A stretch of 12,602 nucleotides of DNA from an uncultured Lachnospiraceae bacterium (GCA_937965795.1 CALCMD010000115.1:1-12602); one strand, 5' to 3'. Positions 7,359-12,602 are shown, counted from the first letter of the stretch. The notes: generated by a model from the sequence alone, not told the origin. Numbers and translations: made by a program.

Positions 7359-8879
7359 CTACTTCGTAATCCGGACTTTCTTCCCCTGTCCTTTCTTTTT
7401 CAGCAGCTTCTGATAGGCTTTCAGCTTCGCTTTCGGCACTTTGATAACGGCCTTTGCATGGATGCCTTTGAAAGCGCTCTTCCCGACCTTTTTCAGCTTT
7501 GTGGATTTGATGGTGATTTTCTTTAACGCTTTGCACCCATTGAACGCTTTCGCACCGATAGAGGTCACGCCTTTTCCGATGACGACGGTTTTCAGTTTTT
7601 TGCAGTTCTTAAATGCTCCGGTATTGACTGCTGTGACTGAATAGGTTTTTCCATCGATGATCACCTGATTTGGTATCGTGGTTTTTGTAATGTTTTTGCT
7701 TTTCGGAGCGGCGTAAGCTACCTTTCCATTTCCAAGCCCTGTGTAGATGTCTCTGGCAACAGTTCTCTTTTCGCCTTTTTTGATTTCCTTTACTGCCGTA
7801 TCCTTCGGCGCCTGGCCGGACGAATTCTGCTGTCCATTGCTGCTTCCATCCGAACACACTGTCCCCGCATAAGTATACTGTCCGGAATCCAGTGTGATCC
7901 ACATTGCGGGTCTGACCCCATAATACCTCGTAGCATATTCTCTATAATACACTGTATATCCTGGGTAGGAAACGTAAGGCATGACGTCCCCATTCTCTTC
8001 CCTCAGCCACCACCAGCAGGTGTTTGGATACTCTGCATACTGCTCATGCTCTGATGTTATGCAAAAAGTTCCCATAGCCCTTGCATAGTCGCTCGGCCTG
8101 CATCTCTTCGCTTCATCCGGTATATCCACAAAACCATCCGGTTTTCTTTCTTTTAAAAATCCATATGCCTTCTCTTGAATCTCTGAAGGTGACAATAAAA
8201 ATATCTTATCTTTCACCTGGTTTCCTTCATCGAGGGTAGAAGTCTGAATACTCTGCTGCTCCGCACCTGAAAACGCACTGCCGATAAAGTTCTCATTCTG
8301 AAAATTGGTTCCGTATCCATTCAGCCAGTTCCGTATCCGGCTGTTTTTCCAGATATGATCATTCATTGTCGCAGCATACACTTTATCATCCAGCGCCATA
8401 TCGGACAAAAGCAGCGCACGGTTGCCCGATGTCTGCAATACCCTCCACTTGATTGGTTCATACCTGAAATAGTGCCAGGTCGTATCATCCGCCCAGTGAT
8501 AATGGCCTTCTTCGCCTCCAGTATTGTCCTTCTCCGCATACGCATACTCAGCATCGTCCTTTTTCATTCTCCGATACTTGTTTCCTGAAATTGTAATTTC
8601 ATTCTCCAAGTCCCAGCCTGACGCATTTTGGAGGGCAGTATAAACTGTCTCGCTGCTGTCTACTTCACTTTGGGGATAGCTCCCAAAGTATACGCAGTCC
8701 CATGTCACCTTCTGTCCGATCTCCATACTGGAATCTGCTACGATACGGGGATTCGCAAGCGCCCCTTCTGCTGCTTCTGCTGTGCCTTCCAGTGTCCCCG
8801 GTAACATTGCAGGAAACATAGCCAACGCCATCGCCACAGACAGCAGACGCTTTCCTCTGATAAATTTTCCTGTTTTCAT
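7359..8879 (-). CDS. Secreted DUF6273 protein with BspA-like LRR C-terminus, first gene of the DGR operon
   Basis: A 506-residue protein. The ATG at 8879 follows AAAGGAGGAAAAGG and opens a signal peptide (KTGKFIRGKR, then LLSVAMALAMFPAMLPG, then AEAAEG). The DUF6273-type domain (about 42-345) is closely related to that of the large target: PRIVADSSMEIGQKVTWDCV, FGSYPQ, KYRRMKKDDA, EPIKWRVL, ALLLSD, SWLNGYG/NWLNGYG, NFIGSAF, DKIFLLS, YAGTVCSDG. Residues 289-326 hold the place of the variable region (WWWLRE ... GVRPAM) and are Tyr-rich, but this stretch does not match TR: three codons fewer lie between WLR and GVR, and differences are not limited to adenines. The C-terminus (about 405-506) has BspA-like LRR units AFKNCKKLK and AFNGCKALK and a basic tail. 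It may be a former or alternative DGR target, or an invariant partner of the large target; current diversification by this TR is not supported. Confidence 0.92.
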   Translation of the reverse strand: MKTGKFIRGKRLLSVAMALAMFPAMLPGTLEGTAEAAEGALANPRIVADSSMEIGQKVTWDCVYFGSYPQSEVDSSETVYTALQNASGWDLENEITISGNKYRRMKKDDAEYAYAEKDNTGGEEGHYHWADDTTWHYFRYEPIKWRVLQTSGNRALLLSDMALDDKVYAATMNDHIWKNSRIRNWLNGYGTNFQNENFIGSAFSGAEQQSIQTSTLDEGNQVKDKIFLLSPSEIQEKAYGFLKERKPDGFVDIPDEAKRCRPSDYARAMGTFCITSEHEQYAEYPNTCWWWLREENGDVMPYVSYPGYTVYYREYATRYYGVRPAMWITLDSGQYTYAGTVCSDGSSNGQQNSSGQAPKDTAVKEIKKGEKRTVARDIYTGLGNGKVAYAAPKSKNITKTTIPNQVIIDGKTYSVTAVNTGAFKNCKKLKTVVIGKGVTSIGAKAFNGCKALKKITIKSTKLKKVGKSAFKGIHAKAVIKVPKAKLKAYQKLLKKKGQGKKVRITK

Positions 8880-8914
8880 TTTCCTTTTCCTCCTTTTACT
8901 CTTCGCCTTTGTAA

Positions 8915-8959
8915 TATAGTATAGTCTTTTTAGTGACTATAGTCAACTATAAAACTATA
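8915..8959. promoter_or_regulatory. Operator cluster between the DGR operon and the HTH gene
   Basis: Six copies of the half-site TATAGT/ACTATA fall within 45 bp: TATAGT at 8915-8920, 8920-8925 and 8938-8943; ACTATA at 8936-8941, 8946-8951 and 8954-8959. They form overlapping dyads, including the palindrome GACTATAGTC (8935-8944), TATAGTCAACTATA (8938-8951), and TATAGTC-8 bp-GACTATA (8920-8941). The cluster covers the DGR promoter and the likely HTH promoter, so the adjacent HTH protein is the obvious candidate ligand (inference). Confidence 0.65.
8918..8946 (-). promoter_or_regulatory. Promoter of the DGR operon
   Basis: Minus-strand TTGACT (8946-8941) and TATACT (8923-8918) are separated by exactly 17 bp; each differs from the sigma-A consensus at one base. 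Transcription would start near 8911, giving a leader of about 30 nt that ends in the RBS of the 506-residue protein. The -35 and -10 both lie inside the operator repeats. Confidence 0.75.
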
Positions 8960-8961
8960 TT
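8933..8961 (+). promoter_or_regulatory. Possible promoter of the HTH gene
   Basis: GTGACT (8933-8938), 17 bp, then TATATT (8956-8961) on the plus strand. This is weaker than the opposing promoter and overlaps it, as expected for a divergent, autoregulated repressor pair. Other -10 choices such as TATAAA at 8948 lack a partner. Confidence 0.4.
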
Positions 8962-8996
8962 CTATCCTGTTTTTATACATCAAGGGAGACGTTCTT

Positions 8997-9215
8997 ATGA
9001 TTGAATATAGTCCATTTTGGAATACTCTGAAAAACTCACCGCACACCACTTATACTTTGATTCACCAGCATCACATTTCCAGTGCAACCATTGACAAGCT
9101 TCGGAAAAACAAGCCGCTGAACACCACGACCATCAATGACCTCTGCCGGATTCTCGACTGCCGCATTGAGGATATCGCCGTCTATATTGCATCCGAACAG
9201 GATCAGGCGCTATGA
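8997..9215 (+). CDS. Small Cro/C1-type (XRE-like) HTH transcriptional regulator
   Basis: A 72-residue protein from ATG 8997 with GGGAG 7-8 bp upstream. Almost the whole length is one Cro/C1-type helix-turn-helix domain (HTH_26-like): FWNTLKNS, then HTTYTLIHQH HISSATIDKLRKNK (helices 2-3, recognition helix at about 28-38), then LNTTTINDLCRILDCRIEDIAVYI, the usual last helices of this family. There is no ligand-binding or dimerisation extension. It is transcribed divergently from the DGR operon across a region packed with TATAGT/ACTATA half-sites, so it probably represses itself and the DGR operon; this is inferred from layout. Confidence 0.85.
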   Translation: MIEYSPFWNTLKNSPHTTYTLIHQHHISSATIDKLRKNKPLNTTTINDLCRILDCRIEDIAVYIASEQDQAL

Positions 9216-9296
9216 CCGCCACGAATTATTTTTCCTTTTTCCCGCGCCTGCATGACACCCGATAAACCGCACAGGTATCTCGCTGCCGCAATCTAT

Positions 9297-9319
9297 ACAA
9301 AATTCTGATTTTGTATAGA
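9297..9319 (+). repeat. Left copy of a 23-bp inverted repeat, candidate recombination site
   Basis: This segment is the exact reverse complement of 9575-9597. It lies inside a longer dyad, 9291-9302 / 9309-9320, with 12-bp arms (ATCTATACAAAA / TTTTGTATAGAT) around an asymmetric 6-bp centre, TTCTGA. Two inverted arms around a short asymmetric core is the usual layout of a tyrosine-recombinase crossover site. It could alternatively be a weak terminator of the HTH gene. Confidence 0.7.
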
Positions 9320-9415
9320 TTTACGCCGGATTTCTGACAGACATCTGAAAAACAGGGGCTATGGGCAGTGGTTTTTTATTCCATGCCGGATGTCTGTGGG
9401 TAAAAATAAGCGTAC

Positions 9416-9457
9416 AAAGCAGGGCTGCAAAAAATATCTTCTTTGCAGCCCTGCTTT
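9416..9457. terminator. Bidirectional hairpin terminator between convergent HTH and recombinase genes
   Basis: A perfect 16-bp inverted repeat (AAAGCAGGGCTGCAAA / TTTGCAGCCCTGCTTT) with a 10-nt loop. Both strands end the stem with GCTTT, a minimal U-tract. It lies between the 3' ends of the HTH gene and the recombinase gene, suiting termination from both sides. Apart from this hairpin, the 23-bp repeats, a 9-bp dyad (9337-9345 / 9389-9397) and a promoter-like sequence, the gap 9216-9608 contains no credible gene. Confidence 0.6.
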
Positions 9458-9515
9458 ATGTGCCCGAAATTAAAAATTTTATCCCTGCGCACCTCTTCAC
9501 AGTCCCGATAATTCC

Positions 9516-9544
9516 TTGCACAATTCTGTATTACGTGCTAGAAT
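9516..9544 (+). promoter_or_regulatory. Promoter-like sequence inside the inverted-repeat segment
   Basis: TTGCAC (9516-9521), 17 bp, TAGAAT (9539-9544). The -10 matches consensus at 5/6 and the -35 at its first three bases. As drawn it points through the right repeat into the recombinase gene antisense. If the segment between the repeats were inverted it would point left towards the HTH gene and DGR operon. Weak prediction. Confidence 0.35.
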
Positions 9545-9574
9545 GTCACTAACAGCACATCTTATTGCCATTGT

Positions 9575-9597
9575 TCTATACAAAATCAGAATTTTGT
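9575..9597 (-). repeat. Right copy of the 23-bp inverted repeat, candidate recombination site
   Basis: The exact reverse complement of 9297-9319, ending 11 bp before the recombinase stop codon. Its inner arm (TCTATACAAAA) and centre are intact, but the outer arm diverges after TTTTGT. The two cores are in opposite orientation, which for a tyrosine recombinase predicts inversion of the 255 bp between them rather than excision. Confidence 0.7.
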
Positions 9598-9608
9598 CAT
9601 CCTCCCCG

Positions 9609-10451
9609 CTACACCACCCCCATCCGTTCCAGCCACCGCGCATGTTCTATTCCAGTGGACATCAGATAAATTCTTGTCGTTTCGATGGAACTGTGCCCCA
9701 GCACGTCCGCCAGTTTTACGATGTCTTTACTCACCTGATAGAAAAGTTTCGCAAAGAGATGGCGCAGGTTATGCGGATACACTTTAGACGGCTCCACATG
9801 CGCATCCCTGCACAGCTTCTTCATCTCCTGCCATATGTACTGCCGGGACAGTCCTTTTCCGCTCCGCGTCACGAAAACCTCCCCCTCGGAAATCCCCTGT
9901 TTTTTCGCATAGTCCAGCAGCTTCCGGCACAGCTTGTCCGCCAGCAGGATTACCCGGACTTTCCCTTTCAGAAAAATTTCCGCCTTTCTCTTTTTCGCCG
10001 CTTCCACGGTGATATATTTCACTTCCGATACCCGGACGCCCGTCCCGCAGATCGTCTCCATTACCAGCAGCAGACGTTCGTTTCCCTTTAATCTGGCGGT
10101 GCGCTTCAGACGCTCATACTCGTTCTGCTGCAAATCCCGTTCCTTTTTCCGAAACGGCGCCTTCTGTATCCGCAGAAACTTTACCCGGCATTTTTCCCAT
10201 CCCATAAACGCCAGGAATCCATTCAGGGAAGAAAGCATAGAGTTCACCGTAGATGGTGAATACCCGCTTTTTACAAGGTGGTCTTTCCATTCCACCGTCA
10301 GCGTTTTTTCCACCCTTTTTCCCGAAAGCCACATAAAAAAAGAACGGATATCCCTCAGATATTTTTCTACCGTTCCTGTTTCGTGTTCCTCTGCGATTAA
10401 ATAATCCTGGTACTCCCTGATCGTTTCTTCTGTCATTTGATCTTCCATCAT
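9609..10451 (-). CDS. Tyrosine recombinase / site-specific integrase
   Basis: A 280-residue protein. The ATG at 10451 (or the adjacent ATG at 10448) was chosen because AGGAGGGG lies 4-7 bp upstream; a GTG at 10514 would add 21 residues but has no better RBS. N-terminal SAM-like core-binding domain at about 7-95 (TEETIREYQDYL, then GTVEKYLRDIRSFFMWL). Catalytic domain with Arg140 (GTGVRVSE), probable Lys164, His227 and Arg230 (PHNLRH), His253 (LGHSSIETT) and nucleophile Tyr262 (TRIYL): the complete R-K-H-R-H-Y set. Length and shape fit Xer-like integrases of Clostridia that act on invertible switches or small mobile elements. The inverted repeat pair beginning just past its stop is the obvious candidate substrate. 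Confidence 0.9.
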   Translation of the reverse strand: MMEDQMTEETIREYQDYLIAEEHETGTVEKYLRDIRSFFMWLSGKRVEKTLTVEWKDHLVKSGYSPSTVNSMLSSLNGFLAFMGWEKCRVKFLRIQKAPFRKKERDLQQNEYERLKRTARLKGNERLLLVMETICGTGVRVSEVKYITVEAAKKRKAEIFLKGKVRVILLADKLCRKLLDYAKKQGISEGEVFVTRSGKGLSRQYIWQEMKKLCRDAHVEPSKVYPHNLRHLFAKLFYQVSKDIVKLADVLGHSSIETTRIYLMSTGIEHARWLERMGVV

Positions 10452-10556
10452 GTCCCCTCCTGTGTTTTCTTTCATTGTAACACAGCGCTTTTTATAAGGT
10501 GAAAGGAAGTACACACCTCTTCATACCTGGGATTGGATTTTATGAAAAGAGCAGGA

Positions 10557-10585
10557 TTGAAATAATGGGATTATAATGGTATAAT
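10557..10585 (+). promoter_or_regulatory. Promoter of the antitoxin gene
   Basis: TTGAAA (10557-10562), 17 bp, TATAAT (10580-10585); a second TATAAT lies at 10572-10577. Transcription would begin near 10592, just at a dyad GCAATAA/TTATTGC (10591-10597 / 10614-10620) that may be an operator for autoregulation by the antitoxin. Confidence 0.7.
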
Positions 10586-10649
10586 TTATAGCAATAAGCT
10601 TTGTAAAACATTTTTATTGCCTGACTATATTCAAAAGGAGAGATGTAGA

Positions 10650-10910
10650 ATGCCACAGATTATACCAATTAAAGATTTAAAAAATACTTCGGAAATCTCC
10701 GATATGTGCCACAAATCAGATGAGCCCATTTATATTACGAAAAACGGATATGGTGATATGGTTATTATGAGTATGGAGATTTATGAAAGCGTTATGCGTC
10801 GACATACCATATATAGAGATATTGAACTGTCAGAGCAGCAAATAGAAAATGGACAGATCAAGGATGCCAGAACCGCTTTAACAGAAATGAGGAAGAAGTA
10901 TGGGCTATAG
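10650..10910 (+). CDS. Phd/YefM-family type II antitoxin
   Basis: An 86-residue protein from ATG 10650 with AAAGGAG 9 bp upstream. The N-terminal half (MPQIIPIKDLKNTSEISDMC, then EPIYITKNGYGDMVIMSMEIYES) is the characteristic Phd/YefM DNA-binding fold, and the C-terminal part is an acidic helix of the kind that wraps the toxin (YRDIELSEQQIENGQIKDA). Such antitoxins repress their own promoter and neutralise a RelE/ParE/Doc-type toxin encoded immediately downstream. Here no full toxin follows: only a short overlapping frame remains before a terminator and an IS256-type insertion. Its base composition is clearly more AT-rich than the DGR operon, suggesting separate origin. Confidence 0.88.
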   Translation: MPQIIPIKDLKNTSEISDMCHKSDEPIYITKNGYGDMVIMSMEIYESVMRRHTIYRDIELSEQQIENGQIKDARTALTEMRKKYGL

Positions 10911-10945
10911 TTTAATTTTTTACAGTATTCCTTTCATCAGAGTAA

Positions 10946-10957
10946 GGGTGTTGCAAA
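10946..10957 (+). terminator. Left part of an IS-interrupted terminator
   Basis: GGGTGTTGCAAA here continues, after removal of the IS and one copy of the target duplication, into ATC-TAATTT-GATTTTGCAACACCC at 12458-12481. The rebuilt element is a perfect 15-bp stem with a 6-nt loop, followed by CTTTTATT. It would have terminated antitoxin transcription. Confidence 0.75.
10950..10957 (+). repeat. Target site duplication of the IS256-family element, left copy
   Basis: GTTGCAAA directly precedes the left end of the element and is repeated at 12450-12457 directly after the right end. Eight base pairs is the usual duplication length for this family. Confidence 0.85.
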
Positions 10958-10983
10958 GGGTCTATCCCAAAGATTGTGTAAAC
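10958..10983 (+). repeat. Left terminal inverted repeat of the IS
   Basis: Starts GGGTCTATCCC and ends TTGTGTAAAC. The inner ten bases match the right end exactly; the outer part matches only partly. Confidence 0.75.
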
Positions 10984-11030
10984 CTTCAAACTGATGTAAG
11001 ATAAAATTACTCAGTTTGGAGGTTTATTTT

Positions 11031-12278
11031 ATGGCAAGGAAAAAGGATTCCCCACAAAAGGCAGCCCTTCGGGAAATGATGGGCAATTACCTGAAAGAGA
11101 ACAATGTAACGGTCAGAGATGGAACAGACGTTAATTCCATCATGCGGGATATGATGTCTATTATCCTGGAGAGCGCTCTCGACCAGGAGATGGACGAAGA
11201 ACTCGGCTATTCTAAGTATGATTATCGGAACAAAGATACGGATAATTCCAGGAACGGACATTCCCAGAAAACCATGCATACCAGTTATGGCGATATGGAA
11301 ATCGACATTCCCAGGGACCGGAAAGGCGAGTTTGAACCTCAGATCGTTAAGAAATACCAGAATACCGTCACTCAGGACATGGAAGAAAAGATCATTTCCA
11401 TGTATGCCAAAGGGATGACAACAAACGATATTGAAAGCCATATGCGAGAACTCTATGATATCGAGATCTCTGACAGTACCATCAGCCGGATTACGGATAA
11501 GATTCTTCCTATCGTGAAAGAATGGCAGGAAAGACCTTTGGAAGAGATCTATGCAGTGGTTTTCATGGACGCTATCCATTACCATGTGCGTCATGAAGGC
11601 CGGATTGTAAAACGTGCGGTTTATATCGCTATCGGGATCGACATGGAAGGACATAAAGACGTTCTCGGTATGTATGTTGGCCAGAACGAAAGTGCGAAAT
11701 TCTGGCTCTCCATTCTGAACGGTCTAAAGAACCGGGGCGTGGCAGATATCCTGATCGCATGCGTCGATGGTCTGACGGGATTCCCTCAGGCAATCGAGGC
11801 AGTATTTCCACAGACAGAGATCCAGCAATGCATCATCCATCAGATTCGGAACACAACGAAGTTCGTATCCTACAAGGAGATCAAACCGCTTATGGCAGAC
11901 CTGAAGCGAGTATATGCAGCGCCAACGGAAGAGATCGCATTAGCAGAACTGGAGAACTTTGACGGAAAATGGAGCGGGAAATACCCGAAGATCGCGAAAT
12001 CATGGAAAGACAACTGGGCCAACCTGTCCACTTATTTCAAGTATCCTGAGGCCGTCAGGCGCCTGATCTACACAACCAACACGATCGAAGGATTCAACCG
12101 TCAACTGCGGAAAGTCACAAAATCCAGAACCGTATTTCCGTCCGATGACAGTCTGCTGAAGATGCTATATCTGGCCATGATTGACATCACGAAGAAATGG
12201 ACAGGCCATCGTCAGGACTGGGGTCAGATCCATTCGCAGCTGGAGATATTTTTTGAAGAAAGGCTTTCCGGATTATAA
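11031..12278 (+). CDS. IS256-family transposase
   Basis: A 415-residue mutator-type transposase. The ATG at 11031 was chosen because TTTGGAGG sits 8-9 bp upstream; a TTG at 11016 would add five residues. Catalytic DDE residues are visible: Asp180 in VVFMDAIHYHVR, Asp246 in IACVDGLTGFP, and Glu353 in TTNTIEGFNRQLRK, with the C/H-containing QCIIHQIRN motif at 266-274 that is typical of the family. The N-terminal region (LDQEMDEELGYSKYDYR, then NSRNGHSQKT) is the usual DNA-binding part, with a central SxxTISRITDK helix-turn-helix near 148-158. The reading frame is intact, so the element may still be active. Confidence 0.97.
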   Translation: MARKKDSPQKAALREMMGNYLKENNVTVRDGTDVNSIMRDMMSIILESALDQEMDEELGYSKYDYRNKDTDNSRNGHSQKTMHTSYGDMEIDIPRDRKGEFEPQIVKKYQNTVTQDMEEKIISMYAKGMTTNDIESHMRELYDIEISDSTISRITDKILPIVKEWQERPLEEIYAVVFMDAIHYHVRHEGRIVKRAVYIAIGIDMEGHKDVLGMYVGQNESAKFWLSILNGLKNRGVADILIACVDGLTGFPQAIEAVFPQTEIQQCIIHQIRNTTKFVSYKEIKPLMADLKRVYAAPTEEIALAELENFDGKWSGKYPKIAKSWKDNWANLSTYFKYPEAVRRLIYTTNTIEGFNRQLRKVTKSRTVFPSDDSLLKMLYLAMIDITKKWTGHRQDWGQIHSQLEIFFEERLSGL

Positions 12279-12320
12279 GCAGAAATTCATTCGAGCAGGG
12301 CTGGCTAGAGCCAGTCTCGC

Positions 12321-12348
12321 TTGACATGTTTGAAAACTGCATTATAAT
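12321..12348 (+). promoter_or_regulatory. Consensus promoter at the right end of the IS, facing outward
   Basis: Perfect TTGACA (12321-12326) and perfect TATAAT (12343-12348) with a 16-bp spacer, located 43 bp after the transposase stop and pointing out of the element. A transcript would start near 12355, pass a hairpin (12357-12386), leave the IS and run antisense into the 3' end of the neighbouring AAA-ATPase-like gene. Confidence 0.6.
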
Positions 12349-12356
12349 ACAAACAG

Positions 12357-12386
12357 GGACAGAACCTTCAAAGTAAGGCTCTGTCC
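12357..12386. other. Hairpin in the IS right non-coding region
   Basis: Twelve-bp arms GGACAGAACCTT / AAGGCTCTGTCC around a 6-nt loop; the one mismatch becomes a G-U pair on the minus-strand RNA. It lies directly at the predicted start of transcription from the outward promoter. It may terminate transcription entering the IS from the right, or form the 5' end of an IS transcript. Confidence 0.5.
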
Positions 12387-12423
12387 GCAATAACTAATAA
12401 CATATCTTATATCAGTTTTTACT

Positions 12424-12449
12424 GTTTACACAAAACTTGAAACTCTCTC
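12424..12449 (-). repeat. Right terminal inverted repeat of the IS
   Basis: Plus-strand GTTTACACAA leads to the end CTCTCTC; its reverse complement pairs with the left repeat. The right copy of the 8-bp target duplication follows at 12450. Confidence 0.75.
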
Positions 12450-12481
12450 GTTGCAAAATCTAATTTGATTTTGCAACACCC
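12450..12481. terminator. Remaining terminator hairpin with right copy of the target duplication
   Basis: GTTGCAAAATC (12450-12460), loop TAATTT, GATTTTGCAAC (12467-12477): because the duplication restored eight bases, an 11-bp hairpin survives on this side, followed by ACACCCCTTTTATT. It now lies between the IS and the convergent AAA-ATPase-like gene and may still terminate in both directions. Confidence 0.65.
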
Positions 12482-12484
12482 CTT

Positions 12485-12602
12485 TTATTCCCCAATCAGC
12501 ACTTCCTTCCCCCGGAACGCAAACCCGTACTTCCGTATCCGCCCCTGCGGGATTCCCTTCGCCCGGAGCGCTGCGGCATAGTCTTTCTCCTCGATCTGCT
12601 TT
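12485..12602 (-). CDS. AAA-ATPase-like / PD-(D/E)XK nuclease family protein, C-terminal end
   Basis: The last 38 codons of a gene entering from the right edge; stop TAA at 12487-12485. The peptide KQIEEKDYAAALRAKGIPQG followed by RIRKYGFAFRGKEVLIGE is the typical C-terminus of the AAA-ATPase-like proteins with a PD-(D/E)XK domain (pattern KxYAxxLxxxGI...I.KYG.AF.GK.V.I). It belongs to the same family as the N-terminal fragment at 1-299, but must be a different gene because the C-terminal piece lies upstream of the N-terminal piece on the shared strand. Only a short stretch is visible, so the call rests on that motif. Confidence 0.75.
   Translation of the reverse strand, partial: KQIEEKDYAAALRAKGIPQGRIRKYGFAFRGKEVLIGE

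Larger units (their letters stand above)
10900..11004 (+). pseudogene. Remnant of a toxin reading frame after the antitoxin
   Basis: An ATG at 10900 overlaps the antitoxin stop by 11 nt, with GGAAGAAG before it, as in many type II toxin-antitoxin pairs. It encodes MGYSLIFYSIPFIRVRVLQ and then runs into the IS end, stopping at 11002-11004. The MGYSLIFY start resembles the first beta strand of RelE/ParE-type toxins, but nothing else of a toxin follows. Before the IS inserted, the frame would have ended after 22 codons within the terminator. So the toxin was apparently lost before the insertion. A chance overlap cannot be excluded. Confidence 0.4.
10958..12449 (+). mobile_element. Complete IS256-family insertion sequence (1492 bp)
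   Basis: It is bounded by 8-bp direct repeats GTTGCAAA and by imperfect 26-bp terminal inverted repeats: left 10958-10983, right 12424-12449. The repeats match at 16 of 26 positions, including the inner TTGTGTAAAC block. A single intact transposase gene fills most of it. The intact duplication suggests a fairly recent or at least undisturbed insertion. The right non-coding part (12279-12423) holds a promoter-like sequence and hairpins. Confidence 0.92.

Noticed and set aside
7900..8015. Possible second VR of the same TR in the 506-residue protein
   Set aside because: Segment length between the WLR and GVR motifs differs by three codons and many differences fall on non-adenine TR positions, including the GC-rich 3' end. 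It is only a homologous domain.
8915..8959. CRISPR-like short repeats
   Set aside because: The units are 6-bp half-sites in both orientations with irregular spacing, which fits operators, not a repeat-spacer array.
9361..9552. 63-codon open frame on the plus strand between the HTH and recombinase genes
   Set aside because: It runs through both arms of the 16-bp terminator hairpin, has no RBS and no recognisable protein features.
11007..11654. 215-codon open frame opposite the transposase
   Set aside because: Antisense shadow of a complete, motif-verified IS256-family transposase.
1..12602. One AAA-ATPase-like gene split by insertion of the whole cassette
   Set aside because: Both pieces are on the minus strand, but the C-terminal piece is on the right and the N-terminal piece on the left. 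A split gene would show the reverse order.

Overview
The window looks like chromosomal or integrated accessory DNA from a gut-type Clostridia, probably Lachnospiraceae. That placement is an inference from gene content: DUF6273-type secreted proteins with BspA-like leucine-rich C-termini, AAA-ATPase-like/PD-(D/E)XK family genes, an IS256-family element, and strong AGGAGG-type ribosome binding sites. No rRNA, tRNA or CRISPR array is visible.

The central feature is an apparently complete diversity-generating retroelement (DGR) on the minus strand, about 509-8960. In order of transcription it holds: a secreted DUF6273/LRR protein (8879-7359); the accessory protein Avd (7329-6937); a 119-bp template repeat, TR (6929-6811); a structured spacer; the DGR reverse transcriptase (6602-5361); and a 1673-residue secreted target protein (5530-509) that carries the variable repeat, VR (4575-4457). 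TR and VR align without gaps over 119 bp. They differ at 25 positions, all of them adenines in the coding-strand TR; none of the 81 non-adenine positions differs. This is the signature of adenine-specific mutagenic retrohoming. The operon appears to start at a near-consensus promoter (8946-8918) and end at a hairpin terminator (501-474).

Upstream of the DGR, a small divergent Cro/C1-type HTH gene (8997-9215) shares its intergenic region with the DGR promoter. Six TATAGT/ACTATA half-sites overlap that promoter and look like operators. Next comes a tyrosine recombinase (10451-9609) converging on the HTH gene. Between them two 23-bp repeats in inverted orientation (9297-9319 and 9575-9597) flank a 255-bp segment holding a bidirectional terminator and a promoter-like sequence. 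This resembles a recombinase-controlled invertible switch. In the opposite orientation its promoter would point through the HTH gene antisense and into the DGR operon. That regulatory model is inference.

The right part (10550-12485) holds a Phd/YefM-type antitoxin with its own promoter and only a remnant of a toxin reading frame. A complete 1492-bp IS256-family element (10958-12449, 8-bp target duplication) has inserted into the rho-independent terminator behind that antitoxin. The window is bounded by fragments of two AAA-ATPase-like/PD-(D/E)XK genes in the same orientation: the N-terminus at 1-299 and the C-terminus at 12485-12602. Their order shows they are two separate genes rather than one gene split by the cassette.
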